This document shows positions 52,471-61,535 of a stretch of DNA of 64,000 bases, piece after piece; the first letter of the stretch is position 1; each line of letters begins with the position of its first letter. Below the pieces are notes generated by a model that searched no databases, had not been told where the DNA came from, and saw only the letters and a list, made by a program, of their open reading frames with translations. Location of the stretch: assembly GCF_015533855.1 (NCBI RefSeq), contig NZ_AP024154.1:3416501-3480500 (forward strand), read 5' to 3'. This DNA is from Echinicola sp. 20G. Its GTDB lineage: Bacteria; Bacteroidota; Bacteroidia; Cytophagales; Cyclobacteriaceae. The position numbers and the translations under genes are program-made.

Positions 52471-54492
52471 TCAGAGTATTAATTTATTCCCTTTAATTTT
52501 ATCAAGGGTGATGTTAAACAATTTTCCATTAATTTGAATCTTAAAACTTTTAACTTCTTCTGAGGGATTTGTAATGGTAAGCTCATTGCCCTCTAGAATA
52601 AAATAAATGGGCTCAGTGGATTCTATCGTGTAGTCATTTACCTTTATTGGATGATTCTTTTTCCAAATTACTCCAAGGGTTAATTTGTTTTCAAATGTAA
52701 TTTGCTGTAGCTCACTTGAGTTGGAATCAATAGTCCAAAATTGATTACTATAAAGTTTTTCAGCTTCTTCAACAGTAGTAGCACTTCCTACAAAATATTC
52801 AAAGTTTCCTTCCTTTTGCATGATGTATGGGAGAAATACTTTTTCGGTTTTACTTTTGTCATTTTTATATTTTATGTTAATATCTCCCCAAGAAGACTTT
52901 TGTAAGCTTAACCTAACACCGAACTTTTCCGCTTTATTAGATCCATAAATAAAACCATTGTGAAAAACCCAACCTGATTTTGATAGGTCAAAATCGCTGT
53001 ATTCAGATAAAACTTTGCCTGAGGTATTGACCCAGCCTGTCCACCTTGATTGATCGAGCGCAGTAATACTTTGATAATCAGTATAGTTTTTAAGGTCCGA
53101 AACCAAGCATAACATTATGTTTTTAAAAGTAAACCAGGACTTTTTAGCTGTTAAAAGTATTTGGTTTTGGCTATCTGTTAATGTGTAATTCATGGATGCT
53201 AATCCTATATTTTCAACAGCAACTACTCCTGAGAAACTATTTCTTTGTATGTTTTTAGTGCCTTCTATATGGGTAAATCCAGGGAGTAAATCCCAATTCC
53301 AAAAAGGCATAAAATCATAATATTCCTTTCCATTTTTAACAAAATATGTATTTCCGAAATTTAAATATTTACCTTTTAAGTTTTCGTTATTACTTGATTC
53401 TGTAGGAAGGTTTCTATTAGAAAGAATTTTTATGAAAACACTTTGGTCTTGGGTGTGATGTGTTAAAAAGTCAGAAATGTGATAGAATCTAGTTCCTTCT
53501 TTTCCAATTACGTAGGGGCTGTTTAAGGCTTTTTTCATTTCTGAAAAAATAGGAGCTTTTTCTGGATTAAGATCTATTAAATAGTCCAGGGTCTCTTGAG
53601 ATATTGTTCTTGCAAGGGCATCTTTTCTACTGGCAGCCCTATCCAGAGTTGGAGGTACAGTGTATTTACCTCTGCTCATCCAACGCATCCCTTCTGTAAC
53701 AAAATCACTTAGTACATCTACCTTAGCTTCTGGAAAGGAAAAAGTAGTTCCTCTCAGTTGCCATGCTAACCTTGATGTTAATTCAATATAGGCACCTCCG
53801 TAAGAAAATTCCTGCAAACGCTCTTCATGATGAAAAAAGCTATGGTCAACTTGAATTCCATTTTCAGCGCCTACCTTTATCTCCTGAATTATTTTTGAAA
53901 TAGATTCGGCGGCCTTTTCAGGGTTATTTGTTAATAAAGAATGAATAAGAACATTATCTGCAAGCCAAATTAAGTTAACACCTGACTTGTATATTCTAAC
54001 CTTTGAAGTGCTTTCTAATATCTTCTGATAGTTTTTATCTAGTTCCGGACCTATAAGTATTGCAATATCTAATAGAGCCTTTGGAATACTAACTTCCATA
54101 GGATGCCAATTTCTGTTCACGTAGTTATTGGCAAACCAATGATCTAAGGCAGGGGTAATGATATCAAGAAGTTGCTTGGACCTATAGTACTTTGAACTAG
54201 TTAAGCGATAAGCAAGAGCTATGTATTTTATCCTATATATGTGGGAACTCAAATCCCAGCCAGCTTTGTCTGTTTCTTGATAGTCAAAATCAGTCCACTG
54301 TCCAGTTTCACTATTAAATAGTTTGATATAATTATCAACATTATTGTTTTTTATGCTTGTATTTAATAGTGTTGATTCATAGCGTTCAAGAATTAGAGCC
54401 ATTTCATCATTTGCCAAACTGGGGAATGACATTAATAAAAACAATATTAAAAAAAATGGATATGCTTTGAATATTGTTATTGGGTTAAACAT
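52471..54492 (-). CDS. Polysaccharide lyase, PL8-like (hyaluronate/chondroitin/xanthan lyase fold)
   Basis: 673 residues. Signal peptide about 1-27 (LILFLLMSFPSLAN), so periplasmic or secreted. An alpha/alpha-barrel N-terminal half has the PL8-like set: NWHPMEVSIPKAL (about 128-140), Asn173 in SGVNLIWLADN, the His block VDHSFFHHEERLQ (about 215-227), Tyr in SYGGAY (230-235), and Arg in DRAASRKD (about 284-291). A beta-sandwich C-terminal half follows (from about 380). PL8 enzymes cleave uronic-acid-containing chains by beta-elimination. It is the third gene after an MBOAT and an SGNH gene (17 bp apart), a set that resembles the acetylation/lyase part of alginate operons. Confidence 0.83.
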   Translation of the reverse strand: MFNPITIFKAYPFFLILFLLMSFPSLANDEMALILERYESTLLNTSIKNNNVDNYIKLFNSETGQWTDFDYQETDKAGWDLSSHIYRIKYIALAYRLTSSKYYRSKQLLDIITPALDHWFANNYVNRNWHPMEVSIPKALLDIAILIGPELDKNYQKILESTSKVRIYKSGVNLIWLADNVLIHSLLTNNPEKAAESISKIIQEIKVGAENGIQVDHSFFHHEERLQEFSYGGAYIELTSRLAWQLRGTTFSFPEAKVDVLSDFVTEGMRWMSRGKYTVPPTLDRAASRKDALARTISQETLDYLIDLNPEKAPIFSEMKKALNSPYVIGKEGTRFYHISDFLTHHTQDQSVFIKILSNRNLPTESSNNENLKGKYLNFGNTYFVKNGKEYYDFMPFWNWDLLPGFTHIEGTKNIQRNSFSGVVAVENIGLASMNYTLTDSQNQILLTAKKSWFTFKNIMLCLVSDLKNYTDYQSITALDQSRWTGWVNTSGKVLSEYSDFDLSKSGWVFHNGFIYGSNKAEKFGVRLSLQKSSWGDINIKYKNDKSKTEKVFLPYIMQKEGNFEYFVGSATTVEEAEKLYSNQFWTIDSNSSELQQITFENKLTLGVIWKKNHPIKVNDYTIESTEPIYFILEGNELTITNPSEEVKSFKIQINGKLFNITLDKIKGNKLIL

Positions 54493-54508
54493 GGAGTCGA
54501 GAGCCAGT

Positions 54509-55474
54509 TTATAAGGTTGAAACTTCGACTAAGCTATTATGGCTATTTGTTGAAGTTGAGTTAAGGTGATGTTCTATTTCTTTTGCTATTTCATTTGAAA
54601 ACTCCATAGCACCTTCTTTATTCAAATGGTTTTGATCTTTATAGAAGGCATTGTTCTTTGTAAAAAACTCGTCATTTGAGTGATCTAAAAGAATAATATT
54701 TTTCATTTTTCTTACATAATTTAAAGTTGACGTACTTATGACCTTTTCATTATAATCTGGTGAAATAACAACAAAAACTTGTGTGTTTTTTTGGACCAAG
54801 GAGGACACAAACTCGTCGAATAATTTTGTTAAAGTAGTATCCATTTGATTGGTTTCATTTACCACATTTGCCTTATAGGCATTGGGCTTTATAGAACCAA
54901 TTTTGGGTTTCCATCCTTTATCTTCTACTTTGCCATCTATCCCTTTAAATGCAAAAGGTCTGAGCAAGTAGTAATAGCTCGAATTGAAAGAATAAAAATT
55001 TGAATAGTTGAGGTATTTTTCCGCAGGGGATACTTGATTAATCACCTTATGTATCTCATCGTGATCCTGATAAAATGGTCTTAGAAGACCAGCTGCTCTG
55101 TCGAAAAAAGGGTTTCCTGGTTCATATTCTAAAAACATACTTTCAATATTGATTATAGCTATTTTTGGAGCATGCCTCGTCACGACACCCTGATTAACGG
55201 CATACATATACGGTAGGCTCTGACCTCCCCTTCCTGCATTCCAACAGGAAAGTCCAAGTTGTTCTTCAAAAACTTTCGGCACAAAGTTCCCCTCAGCTCT
55301 TGAACTCCCGTAAATAACAATCTGTTCATCAGATGACTCTAGAGAGTATTTCGTTTTATAGAAACGGCCATCTGGAGAGTTTCTTAGGATATTCTTTAAC
55401 ACATAACCAATAGTAAAATCCACTACGGCAAAGCTTATAAATATTATGAGAAGATTTTTGATTAGCTTTTTCAT
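54509..55474 (-). CDS. SGNH-hydrolase-like membrane-anchored protein (AlgJ/AlgX-type partner)
   Basis: About 321 residues from ATG 55474 (a longer frame would overlap the previous gene). One N-terminal membrane helix (about 3-22, LIKNLLIIFISFAVVDFTIGY), then a periplasmic SGNH-like domain: block I GSSRAEGNF (about 56-64, Ser nucleophile), block II-like NAGRGGQS (about 77-84), and the C-terminal block V DQNHLNKEGA (Asp/His, about 281). These are the residues used by AlgJ-type acetyltransferases. It sits between the MBOAT gene (11 bp) and the lyase gene (17 bp), in one transcription unit. Plain esterase function is the alternative. Confidence 0.78.
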   Translation of the reverse strand: MKKLIKNLLIIFISFAVVDFTIGYVLKNILRNSPDGRFYKTKYSLESSDEQIVIYGSSRAEGNFVPKVFEEQLGLSCWNAGRGGQSLPYMYAVNQGVVTRHAPKIAIINIESMFLEYEPGNPFFDRAAGLLRPFYQDHDEIHKVINQVSPAEKYLNYSNFYSFNSSYYYLLRPFAFKGIDGKVEDKGWKPKIGSIKPNAYKANVVNETNQMDTTLTKLFDEFVSSLVQKNTQVFVVISPDYNEKVISTSTLNYVRKMKNIILLDHSNDEFFTKNNAFYKDQNHLNKEGAMEFSNEIAKEIEHHLNSTSTNSHNSLVEVSTL

Positions 55475-55484
55475 AATTGAAACA

Positions 55485-56885
55485 TTAAAATTGGAAATAA
55501 ATGAATTGACTGTTGTCAAACACTCCAAACGAAGTGATATAAACCATAAGAAGAACAATTGAAGCTAACCGTACTATTGGTTTAGGATGGTGAATTAATT
55601 GAAAATTTGGTTTGAACTCAGAAATAAAATCATGAGTTATCAACAGAATAAGACCCATTATTGAAAATAGAAAAATACCTTTATCTCCAAAATAGAGTCC
55701 TGATCCATGAAGAGTTAAGATTCTTTCAACTATTGTAAAAGCCTCCGTTACATTTGGAGCTCTAAAGAATATCCATGCTAAAATAGTAAGGGAAAATACA
55801 ATTACCCAATTTAGTGCTTTTGGAAGTTTAAAGTGAAAAATGAATTTTTCGAATATTTGATACATTCCATGTAAAGCCCCCCAAATGATAAATGTCCAAT
55901 TCGCTCCATGCCAAAATCCACTGACTACAAAGGTGATGAAAAGATTTAGCCCAGACTTGAATTTTCCGTGTCTATTTCCTCCCATTGGAATGTAGACGTA
56001 ATCTCTAAACCAAGTTGAAAGTGAAATATGCCACCTACTCCAAAATGATTTAAAAGAAGTTGCAAAGTAGGGTCTTCTAAAGTTTTCCATAAGTGTGAAG
56101 TCAAAGAGCTTAGCACAACCAATTGCGATTAGTGAATAACCTGCGAAGTCACAATAAATCTGAAAGGCAAAAAAGATATGGGAGACAGTAAGTGTTAGCC
56201 AAGAATGGTGATAGAGTTCGGTATATACATCATCAACATAAATAGCTAGGCGGTCTGCAACAGCTACCTTCATGAAGAAACCCCAAAGCATTAATTTTCC
56301 TCCTTGGGAAATATTATCATAATTAAAAATACGCTCTTTAGAAAATTGAGGAAGTAGGTTACTTGCTCTTTCAATTGGTCCAGCTACCAATTGTGGAAAG
56401 AAACTTACAAAAGTGAAGAAACCAATAATATCCTTAGTTGGTTCTAACTGCTTTTTATAAATATCAATAGTATAACTTAATGTCTGAAACGTATAAAAAC
56501 TGATTCCAACGGGGAGAATAATGTTGAGTCTGTCGGCATTGATGGGGGTTCCAAAAAAAGAGAAGGCTCCATCAATACTGTCTAGAAAAAAGTTAAAGTA
56601 CTTGAAGTAGCACAAAAAACCTATATTGGTTAATAAACTAGCAAATAATAACATTTTTCTTTTATGGTCATTATCTGTTTTGCCTAATTGAAGACCGATG
56701 GTATAGTCTACGATAGAGCTAAAGAAAACAAGAAATAAAAATCTCCAGTCCCACCATCCATAAAAAAAGTAACTGGAAATCAGTAACCAAATATTCTGGA
56801 GTTTAGTGTTTTTGTTTAATAGCAACCAATATACAAAGAACACTATGGGAAGAAAGAATGCGAATTCAAGTGAGTTGAATAGCAT
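55485..56885 (-). CDS. MBOAT-family membrane O-acyltransferase (AlgI-like)
   Basis: About 466 residues from ATG 56885, where MLFNSLEFAFFLPIVFFVYW matches the standard AlgI/DltB-type start; the 14 residues before it are discarded. About 11 hydrophobic segments. The catalytic block is RRPYFATSFKSFWSRWHIS, then LSTWFRDYVYIPMGGNRHG and the active-site His in FVVSGFWHGANWTFIIWG (about 315-333). It moves acyl groups, usually acetyl, across the inner membrane for attachment to a polymer by a periplasmic partner. The partner here is the SGNH gene downstream. Confidence 0.92.
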   Translation of the reverse strand: MLFNSLEFAFFLPIVFFVYWLLLNKNTKLQNIWLLISSYFFYGWWDWRFLFLVFFSSIVDYTIGLQLGKTDNDHKRKMLLFASLLTNIGFLCYFKYFNFFLDSIDGAFSFFGTPINADRLNIILPVGISFYTFQTLSYTIDIYKKQLEPTKDIIGFFTFVSFFPQLVAGPIERASNLLPQFSKERIFNYDNISQGGKLMLWGFFMKVAVADRLAIYVDDVYTELYHHSWLTLTVSHIFFAFQIYCDFAGYSLIAIGCAKLFDFTLMENFRRPYFATSFKSFWSRWHISLSTWFRDYVYIPMGGNRHGKFKSGLNLFITFVVSGFWHGANWTFIIWGALHGMYQIFEKFIFHFKLPKALNWVIVFSLTILAWIFFRAPNVTEAFTIVERILTLHGSGLYFGDKGIFLFSIMGLILLITHDFISEFKPNFQLIHHPKPIVRLASIVLLMVYITSFGVFDNSQFIYFQF

Positions 56886-56989
56886 ATTATTGGTGTTAAA
56901 AGTGAAAAGAAGAATTAGTTTTTTCAAATATATAAAAAAGTTTTTTGTTATGTAAAAAATGTATTTAAAAAAATAGATTAATCAATAAA

Positions 56990-57016
56990 AAGCTGCTTGT
57001 TTAATTCAAGCAGCTT
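56990..57016 (-). terminator. Terminator after trpS
   Basis: AAGCTGCTTG (56990-56999) pairs with CAAGCAGCTT (57007-57016), with A/T runs beyond. It lies 28 bp past the trpS stop and separates it from the MBOAT operon. Confidence 0.75.
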
Positions 57017-57044
57017 GCCTATTACTTTTGTGGGTAATATAAAT

Positions 57045-58019
57045 TTATCTGAACCCTAATTTCTCCCTTACTTTGTTCAGTGTGTTTTGGGCAACTTCTC
57101 TGGCTTTGGCTTCGCCTTCGGCAAGTTTAGCGTCCAGTTCTTCAAGGTTATTCATGTAGTAATCAAAAGTGGCCCTTTCTTCAGCATATTTTTCAGTAAT
57201 TAGGTCAAGCAGTTCTTTCTTTGCATGTCCGTAGCCAAAGTTACCGCCAAGGTATTTTTGCCTTAATTCTTCTGTTTGTTGGACTGTAGCAATCAAGCTG
57301 TATAGTTTGAAGACATTACAGGTGTCAGGGTTTTTAGGCTCTTCAAGAGGGGTAGAGTCTGTTACTATACTGTAGACGTTCTTTTTGAGTTGCTTTGCAG
57401 GTAAGAAAATATCTATATAGTTGTTGTAGGACTTGCTCATTTTCTGGCCATCTGTGCCGGGAATGATCATCACATCTTCACTGATTCTAGGCTCAGGTAA
57501 TGTAAGAATTTCCTCATCAACACGGTGGTTAAATGTACTGGCAATGTCACGGGTCATTTCCAAATGTTGCAACTGGTCTTTGCCGACAGGGACAATGTCT
57601 GCATCAAATATCAATATATCCGAAGCCATTAGGACTGGGTAGGTGAATAAACCTGCATTGACATCTGATAATTTGTCTGACTTATCTTTGAAGCTATGGG
57701 CGTTGGCCAACATAGGGTAGGGGGTGAAACAGCTTAGGTACCAAGTCAATTCGGCTATTTCAGGAATTCTGGACTGCCTGTAAAAGACTGTTTTGGAGAT
57801 GTCCAGCCCGAAAGCAAGCCAAGCAGCGGCTACAGCATGAACATTGTCTTTTCTTTGTTCACCATCTTTGATGGTAGTTAGGGAGTGGAAATCTGCTATA
57901 AAAATGTAAGACTCGTTATTGTCTTTTTTTGTTAATTCAATTGCCGGTTCGATAGCGCCAAGGATGTTCCCTAGGTGAGGTCGGCCCGAACTTTGAATTC
58001 CTGTCAATACTCTTGCCAT
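57045..58019 (-). CDS. trpS: Tryptophanyl-tRNA synthetase
   Basis: Charges tRNA-Trp with tryptophan. 324 residues, class I. HIGH-type motif in SSGRPHLGNILGAI (about 10-23), tryptophan-pocket region FIADFHSLTTI, ADILIFDADIVPVGKDQLQHLE (about 130-151) and the KMSKS loop QKMSKSYNNYIDIF (about 190). The C-terminal helices end with the usual basic tail. It has its own terminator and is divergent from the DUF1573 gene with a 71-bp gap. Confidence 0.96.
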   Translation of the reverse strand: MARVLTGIQSSGRPHLGNILGAIEPAIELTKKDNNESYIFIADFHSLTTIKDGEQRKDNVHAVAAAWLAFGLDISKTVFYRQSRIPEIAELTWYLSCFTPYPMLANAHSFKDKSDKLSDVNAGLFTYPVLMASDILIFDADIVPVGKDQLQHLEMTRDIASTFNHRVDEEILTLPEPRISEDVMIIPGTDGQKMSKSYNNYIDIFLPAKQLKKNVYSIVTDSTPLEEPKNPDTCNVFKLYSLIATVQQTEELRQKYLGGNFGYGHAKKELLDLITEKYAEERATFDYYMNNLEELDAKLAEGEAKAREVAQNTLNKVREKLGFR

Positions 58020-58090
58020 CAGTCAAATTTTTGATGCAAATTAAAGAAATAAAGACACAATTCGCTTGAATTTTACCGTTATTTGTGAAC

Positions 58091-59188
58091 ATGAAAAATA
58101 TTGGATTAGCCTTAATCATCATAAGCCTTTCTATATGTGTTGGTTTTTCTGTTAAAGCTCAGGGACTTGCCCCTTCTCCACTTTTGTGGGAGAGGCAAGA
58201 AGCCAAATTGGGCTCGGTAATGGAAGAGCATGGAAAAGTATCAACGGAATTTTTCGTCGTGAATAATGGAACTTCTCCTGTCATCATTGAAGAGGTTGTT
58301 ACGGATTGTGGATGTACTACTATTGATTTTGCCTCAGATACTTTGGAGCAGAATCAGATAGGCTCTATTAAAGTGGATTATCAGCCGACGAGTTTTGGAG
58401 GTGCTTTTAAAAAGAATGTGGTGGTCAAAACCAATATAAATCCAACAGGAGATACACTTTATGTGGAAGGGTATAATATTCCTTACCCTGATAATGTAGC
58501 TTCTTATTATGATTACAGGAAAGGTAATCTTGGGTTTCGCTTCAGTTCTATCAATATGGGGGAAGTGTTTACCAATCAGCCAAAGGTGAAATATGTTGAT
58601 TTCTATAATTTCAAGGACTTGCCAATTACCTTGGATGAACACGAAATGAAATTGCCTGATCATATCAAGGTCAATATGATTCCTGCAATAGTTCCGGCCA
58701 AATCCAGAGGACTTCTCGCCATACAGTATGATGCTGCTGCAAAAGCTGATCTTGGTTTTTTTGACGAAAATGTGGCTTTTAATATTGAATCAAATGGAAA
58801 TGAAGCTATAGAATTGAGGTTGCTTACCACTATTCATGAATACTTTGCGCCAGTGCTTAAAAGTGAAGTGAATAATATTCCCAAACTGGCCATTTCTGAA
58901 GTGGATGTGGACTTAAATAAAATCTCTAGCAAAGAAATCATATCAAAGTCAATTGTTTTAACCAATATTGGTAGCAAGCCTGTTAATATCCGAAAAGTGG
59001 TGACAAACTGTGATTGTATGGTCTATGATTTACCAACCAAAGACCTTCAGCCTGGCGAAAAAACTGATTTGACCTTTACTTTTGACACAAAGGGTCGACT
59101 GGGTATTGATCACAAAATGATTACCATCTTTAGTAATGATCCCCTAAATCCTACCAGAACAATAGTGGTGAAAAGCAGGATTGACTAA
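58091..59188 (+). CDS. Periplasmic/secreted DUF1573 protein
   Basis: About 365 residues from ATG 58091; the in-frame GTG six bases upstream is a weaker start. Signal peptide about 1-23 ending VKAQG. Two DUF1573 units with the characteristic Cys pattern: EEVVTDCGCTTIDF (about 74-87), followed by a 'Y.PTSFGGAFKKNVVVKTN' strand, and KVVTNCDCMVYDL (about 299-311) followed by FTFDTKGRLG. These domains resemble ASPM/MSP-type beta-sandwiches. Function in Bacteroidota is not established. It is convergent with the acyl-CoA dehydrogenase gene, 3 bp between stops. Confidence 0.88.
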   Translation: MKNIGLALIIISLSICVGFSVKAQGLAPSPLLWERQEAKLGSVMEEHGKVSTEFFVVNNGTSPVIIEEVVTDCGCTTIDFASDTLEQNQIGSIKVDYQPTSFGGAFKKNVVVKTNINPTGDTLYVEGYNIPYPDNVASYYDYRKGNLGFRFSSINMGEVFTNQPKVKYVDFYNFKDLPITLDEHEMKLPDHIKVNMIPAIVPAKSRGLLAIQYDAAAKADLGFFDENVAFNIESNGNEAIELRLLTTIHEYFAPVLKSEVNNIPKLAISEVDVDLNKISSKEIISKSIVLTNIGSKPVNIRKVVTNCDCMVYDLPTKDLQPGEKTDLTFTFDTKGRLGIDHKMITIFSNDPLNPTRTIVVKSRID

Positions 59189-59191
59189 TAA

Positions 59192-60400
59192 TTATTTAAA
59201 TGCAGGTATGCCGGTGATTTCTTGACCAAGAATCAACAAATGGATATCGTGAGTCCCTTCGTAAGTAATTACAGATTCCAAATTCATCACATGACGCATG
59301 ATGGGATATTCACCGGTTATTCCCATGCCACCGTGAATTTGCCTTGCTTCTCTGGCGATATCCAATGCCATGGCCACATTGTTTCTCTTGGCGAGTGAGA
59401 CTTGAGCTGTGGTGGCTTTCCCTTCATTTTTTAGTTTGCCTAATCTCCAAACCAATAATTGCGCTTTGGTAATTTCGGTAAGCATTTCAGCTAATTTCTT
59501 CTGGACAAGTTGAAAGGATGCAATGGGCTTGTCAAACTGTATTCTTTCCAATGCGTATCTTTTGGCCGAGTCATAGCAGTCCATTGCCGCTCCTAGTGCG
59601 CCCCAAGCTATTCCATAACGGGCAGAGTCCAAACACATTAATGGAGCGCCCAAGCCTGATTTGCCGGGCAGTAAGTTTTCCTTAGGCACTTTGACATTAT
59701 CAAAAACCAACTCTCCGGTACAACTTGCTCTCAAAGACCATTTATTATGGGTCTCAGGTGTAGTAAACCCCTCCATTCCTCTTTCAACAATAAGCCCATG
59801 GATTCTTCCTTTCTCATTTTTAGCCCAAACTACAGCGATGTCTGCTTGTGGTGAATTAGAAATCCACATTTTGGCTCCATTGAGCAAGTAGTGGTCTCCC
59901 ATATCTTTAAAATAGGTTTTCATTGCACTTGGGTTAGAACCATAGTCCGGTTCAGTAAGTCCAAAACAGCCCAGCATTTTTCCCGAAGCGAGTTGGGGTA
60001 AATATTTTCTTTTTTGCGCCTCACTTCCAAAGGCATGGATTGGGTACATGACCAAAGAACCTTGGACAGAAACGGTAGACCTCATGCCAGAGTCTCCACG
60101 TTCGATTTCCTGCATAATAAGTCCATAGGCAATATAATCTAGTCCTCCCCCTCCATATTCTGTTGGGATTTGCGGACCAAAAGCCCCAACCTTACCAAAT
60201 TTGGAGACAATTTCTTTGGGAAAGTGAGCTTTTTGGGACCAGTCTTCAATAAAAGGTGAGACTTCTTTTTTGACAAAGTCTCGCATGGACTGCCTGATGA
60301 GCAGATGCTCTTCGGTTAACAAATCATCAATAGCATAAAAGTCGACACTTTCAAAAGTATCTTGCTTGGTTGCTCTTTTCGGGAAGGTATTTGACGACAT
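59192..60400 (-). CDS. Glutaryl-CoA dehydrogenase-like acyl-CoA dehydrogenase
   Basis: 402 residues. FAD acyl-CoA dehydrogenase with GCDH-type features: LLTEEHLLIRQSMRDFVKKEV at the start, CFGLTEPDYGSNPSAMKT (about 149-166), CLDSARYGIAWGALGAAMDC, and the C-terminal catalytic block TYEGTHDIHLLILGQEITGI (Glu about 376). GCDH oxidises and decarboxylates glutaryl-CoA to crotonyl-CoA in lysine and tryptophan breakdown. Electrons would go to the EtfAB pair at 9285-11014. It is divergent from kynA by 128 bp, in keeping with tryptophan catabolism. Confidence 0.87.
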   Translation of the reverse strand: MSSNTFPKRATKQDTFESVDFYAIDDLLTEEHLLIRQSMRDFVKKEVSPFIEDWSQKAHFPKEIVSKFGKVGAFGPQIPTEYGGGGLDYIAYGLIMQEIERGDSGMRSTVSVQGSLVMYPIHAFGSEAQKRKYLPQLASGKMLGCFGLTEPDYGSNPSAMKTYFKDMGDHYLLNGAKMWISNSPQADIAVVWAKNEKGRIHGLIVERGMEGFTTPETHNKWSLRASCTGELVFDNVKVPKENLLPGKSGLGAPLMCLDSARYGIAWGALGAAMDCYDSAKRYALERIQFDKPIASFQLVQKKLAEMLTEITKAQLLVWRLGKLKNEGKATTAQVSLAKRNNVAMALDIAREARQIHGGMGITGEYPIMRHVMNLESVITYEGTHDIHLLILGQEITGIPAFK

Positions 60401-60528
60401 GAAATTTTGGTTTATTGGGTTTTTAGACTGATTTTTGCGTATAAGTTTTTAAGTAGTACTCTCCAAAGCCTCTTTAATTAAGCAAGAAGTTTGATAAAAA
60501 ACTACATTACCAGCATAAAAAAACATCC

Positions 60529-61497
60529 ATGAGCAAGGAGCAGCCATCCCAAGAAATAATCGATAAAATTCAACAATTACACGAAAAATACAAAGCTTCT
60601 GGTCAAGACATGCTTTCGTATTTGGAAGGGTTGCTTTATGCGGATTATTTGACGTATTGGGATTACATTAACCTGGATACCTTGCTGACTTTGCAGCAGC
60701 CGAAGACATCTTTCAAAGACGAGAAAATATTCATTATTTATCATCAGATCACAGAGTTGTACTTTAAGTTGATCATTTGGGAATTGGAACAAATTGCTGA
60801 ACAAGTAGAGGTAAAAGCGGCTTTTATGAAAGAGCGAATGGAGCGGGTCATTATGTATTTTGATCAACTGATTTCCTCTTTTTCGGTGATGTGGAAGGGG
60901 ATGGAAAAGGAGCAGTTTTTGAAGTTTAGGATGTCATTGTTGCCTTCCAGTGGTTTTCAAAGTGCACAATACCGCATCATTGAAATCATGTCCACAGAAA
61001 TCCAGTATTTGGTCAATATTATAGAAAGAGAAGACTACATGGACATTAACTTGACCAATGTGGACAGTTTGTTTGATATTCTTTATTGGCAATCAGGAGC
61101 AAAAGAGCTGGCAACTGGAGAAAAGACCTTGACATTAAGGACTTTTGAGGAAAAGTATGGTAAAAAACTGAAAGAGCTAATTGTTAGTTATAGGAAAAGA
61201 AATCTTTGGAAGATTTATCAGAATTGTCAGGATACTGATGACGAACTTACCGAGTTGATGAAGACTTATGACCTTAAAGCAAATGTCTTTTGGCCTTTGG
61301 CACATTACAAGTCTGCTGTAAGGTATTTACAGAAAAATCCTGAAGATATTGCTGCAACTGGAGGTACCAACTGGCAAAAGTACCTTCCACCTAGGTTTCA
61401 GAAAGTGGTGTTTTACCCTGAGCTTTGGTCGGAGAAGGAAAAAGAAGAGTGGGGCAAAGGCTGGGTGGTCAAAGAAGTCTTTGGTCAAGAATTATAA
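60529..61497 (+). CDS. kynA: Tryptophan 2,3-dioxygenase
   Basis: A heme enzyme that opens the indole ring of tryptophan to N-formylkynurenine. 322 residues, all helical. Family blocks: LTYWDYINLDTLLTLQQP, FIIYHQITELYFKLIIWEL (about 68-86), LLPSSGFQSAQYRIIE (about 138-153), and LWKIYQNCQDTDDELTELM near residue 222. The late histidine in LAHYKSAVRYLQ is the likely heme ligand. Other kynurenine genes are not in the window. The next gene starts 38 bp downstream. Confidence 0.93.
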   Translation: MSKEQPSQEIIDKIQQLHEKYKASGQDMLSYLEGLLYADYLTYWDYINLDTLLTLQQPKTSFKDEKIFIIYHQITELYFKLIIWELEQIAEQVEVKAAFMKERMERVIMYFDQLISSFSVMWKGMEKEQFLKFRMSLLPSSGFQSAQYRIIEIMSTEIQYLVNIIEREDYMDINLTNVDSLFDILYWQSGAKELATGEKTLTLRTFEEKYGKKLKELIVSYRKRNLWKIYQNCQDTDDELTELMKTYDLKANVFWPLAHYKSAVRYLQKNPEDIAATGGTNWQKYLPPRFQKVVFYPELWSEKEKEEWGKGWVVKEVFGQEL

Positions 61498-61535
61498 ACT
61501 GGATATTACTGATTTAAGGATAAATACCTTACCAA

